DNA of 64,000 bases, from contig NZ_CP019437.1 of assembly GCF_001940525.2 (NCBI RefSeq), forward strand, positions 2,640,501 to 2,704,500, in the 5' to 3' direction. Below are positions 63,360 through 64,000 of this stretch, piece by piece. The first letter of the stretch is position 1. Each line of letters starts with the position of its first letter. The DNA comes from Thioclava nitratireducens (GTDB taxonomy: Bacteria > Pseudomonadota > Alphaproteobacteria > Rhodobacterales > Rhodobacteraceae). Below the pieces are notes generated by a model. The model was not told where the DNA came from and made no database searches. It saw only the letters and a program-made list of their open reading frames with translations. A program made the translations under genes and the position numbers.

Positions 63360-64000
63360 CAGGTAGCGCCCTCTCCGGAACAGGTGTCAAAAGCTGCGCG
63401 CGCGGCATCACGGCGCAGAGGTGCGGGATCGAGCGCGCGCACGCCGGAGACGCTGAGATCCCCCGCGCCGCCATCAGCGCTCGCGCGCAGGAAATCGGAC
63501 GTCAGCGCGTCGAGATCGCCCGACAGAAGCCGGGGGCGCTGATCCGTAAAATCGTTGTCATGCAGGCGCAGGTCGGCAAGGCCGGTCGCGCGGATGCCCA
63601 TCCGGTTGCCCGCAAAGCGGCTGTCGGTGATAAGCACCCGCGTTTCGGGGCGCTGGCGGTCTATCATCAGTCCGGGGCCTCTATTGTCGGCAAACCGGCT
63701 CTCTTTGAAGATCGTCGTGCCCGCACCGCGCTCGGCGAAGCCGGCGCCTTTATTTCCCGAGACCTCGATCCGGTCGAAGAGAACGCAGGTCGCGCCTTGC
63801 GCCATCGTCGCGCCGGAACCGTCGAAGCCCCGCACGGCGACATCGCGAAGCTGAAGCGCGCGGCTGTTGTCATCCACGCGCATGCCCTTGCCCTGCCCGC
63901 CATCGAGCGCGACATTGACGAGCCGCATGTCGGAGACGCCCGAAAGGTGCAGCGCCTGCTCGCCCCCGGTATCGCGGACGGTCAGATCGGTGATCGTGCC
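63359..64000 (-). CDS. Parallel beta-helix protein (AlgG-like), cut by window edge
   Basis: The visible C-terminal 213 residues are a right-handed parallel beta-helix with rungs such as GTITDLTVRDTGGEQALHLSG, RLVNVALDGG and LITDSRFAGNRMGI. The frame is open to position 64000, so the start is outside the window; a methionine at 63928 is internal. Next to algI, the expected relative is the mannuronan C5-epimerase AlgG, which has this fold and lies in the same cluster in Pseudomonas. The active-site rungs are not in view, so the activity is unproven. Confidence 0.65.
   Translation of the reverse strand, partial: GTITDLTVRDTGGEQALHLSGVSDMRLVNVALDGGQGKGMRVDDNSRALQLRDVAVRGFDGSGATMAQGATCVLFDRIEVSGNKGAGFAERGAGTTIFKESRFADNRGPGLMIDRQRPETRVLITDSRFAGNRMGIRATGLADLRLHDNDFTDQRPRLLSGDLDALTSDFLRASADGGAGDLSVSGVRALDPAPLRRDAARAAFDTCSGEGAT

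Noticed and set aside
1..64000. CRISPR arrays
   Set aside because: No set of regularly spaced short repeats was seen on either strand; repeated short motifs are limited to the palindromes and IS ends reported.

Overview
The window looks like chromosome of a high-GC alphaproteobacterium, most likely of the Rhodobacteraceae. This is inferred from codon style, the dense operons of solute transporters (polyamine-type ABC, ChvE/Ggu sugar ABC, TctABC) and the oxoprolinase/hydantoinase genes. No ribosomal RNA gene or taxonomic marker is present, so the assignment is by style only.

Layout. 1-2.7 kb: a stretch with no convincing gene, interrupted by an intact IS3-family element (1042-2312, 4-bp target duplication GTCT). 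2.8-12.9 kb: a minus-strand operon pxpA - biotin carrier - biotin carboxylase - two carboxyltransferase/oxoprolinase halves - cupin, with a divergent LysR gene, then a hydantoinase/oxoprolinase pair (hyuA, hyuB). The first set has the parts of a split urea-carboxylase-like enzyme. 13.0-13.9 kb: an AraC regulator. 14.2-25.4 kb: one tightly packed minus-strand operon with a polyamine/opine-type ABC transporter (two ATPases, two permeases, two related binding proteins of which one has no signal peptide), two short-chain dehydrogenases, a NodB-type deacetylase, a Cys-rich small protein, a CobW GTPase and an asparaginase. It is faced by a GntR regulator with two winged helices. The substrate is unknown.

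26.7-38.7 kb: a genomic island of lower coding density. It holds a frameshifted gene remnant, a tyrosine integrase, a RelE/HigA-type toxin-antitoxin pair, several small unknown proteins, a second IS3-family element that interrupts a small HTH gene, and a module of a small HTH protein plus two overlapping large tyrosine recombinases. The island ends against a tRNA-Ser(GCT) gene.

39.0-49.2 kb: an L-arabinose (or D-galactose) oxidation cluster of the Weimberg type: alpha-ketoglutaric semialdehyde dehydrogenase, sugar 1-dehydrogenase, IlvD/Edd dehydratase, AraD1/GguC protein, the GguB-GguA-ChvE sugar importer and a divergent LysR (GbpR-like) regulator. 49.3-52.2 kb: a TctC-TctB-TctA tripartite tricarboxylate-type transporter. 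52.3-54.4 kb: a UvrD/Rep helicase. 54.4-64.0 kb: a minus-strand alginate-type exopolysaccharide operon (algL, Sel1-repeat protein, algF, algX, small repeat protein, algJ, algI, and a beta-helix gene cut by the window edge). It covers lyase, periplasmic scaffold and O-acetylation functions. The polymerase genes are not in the window and may lie beyond the right edge.
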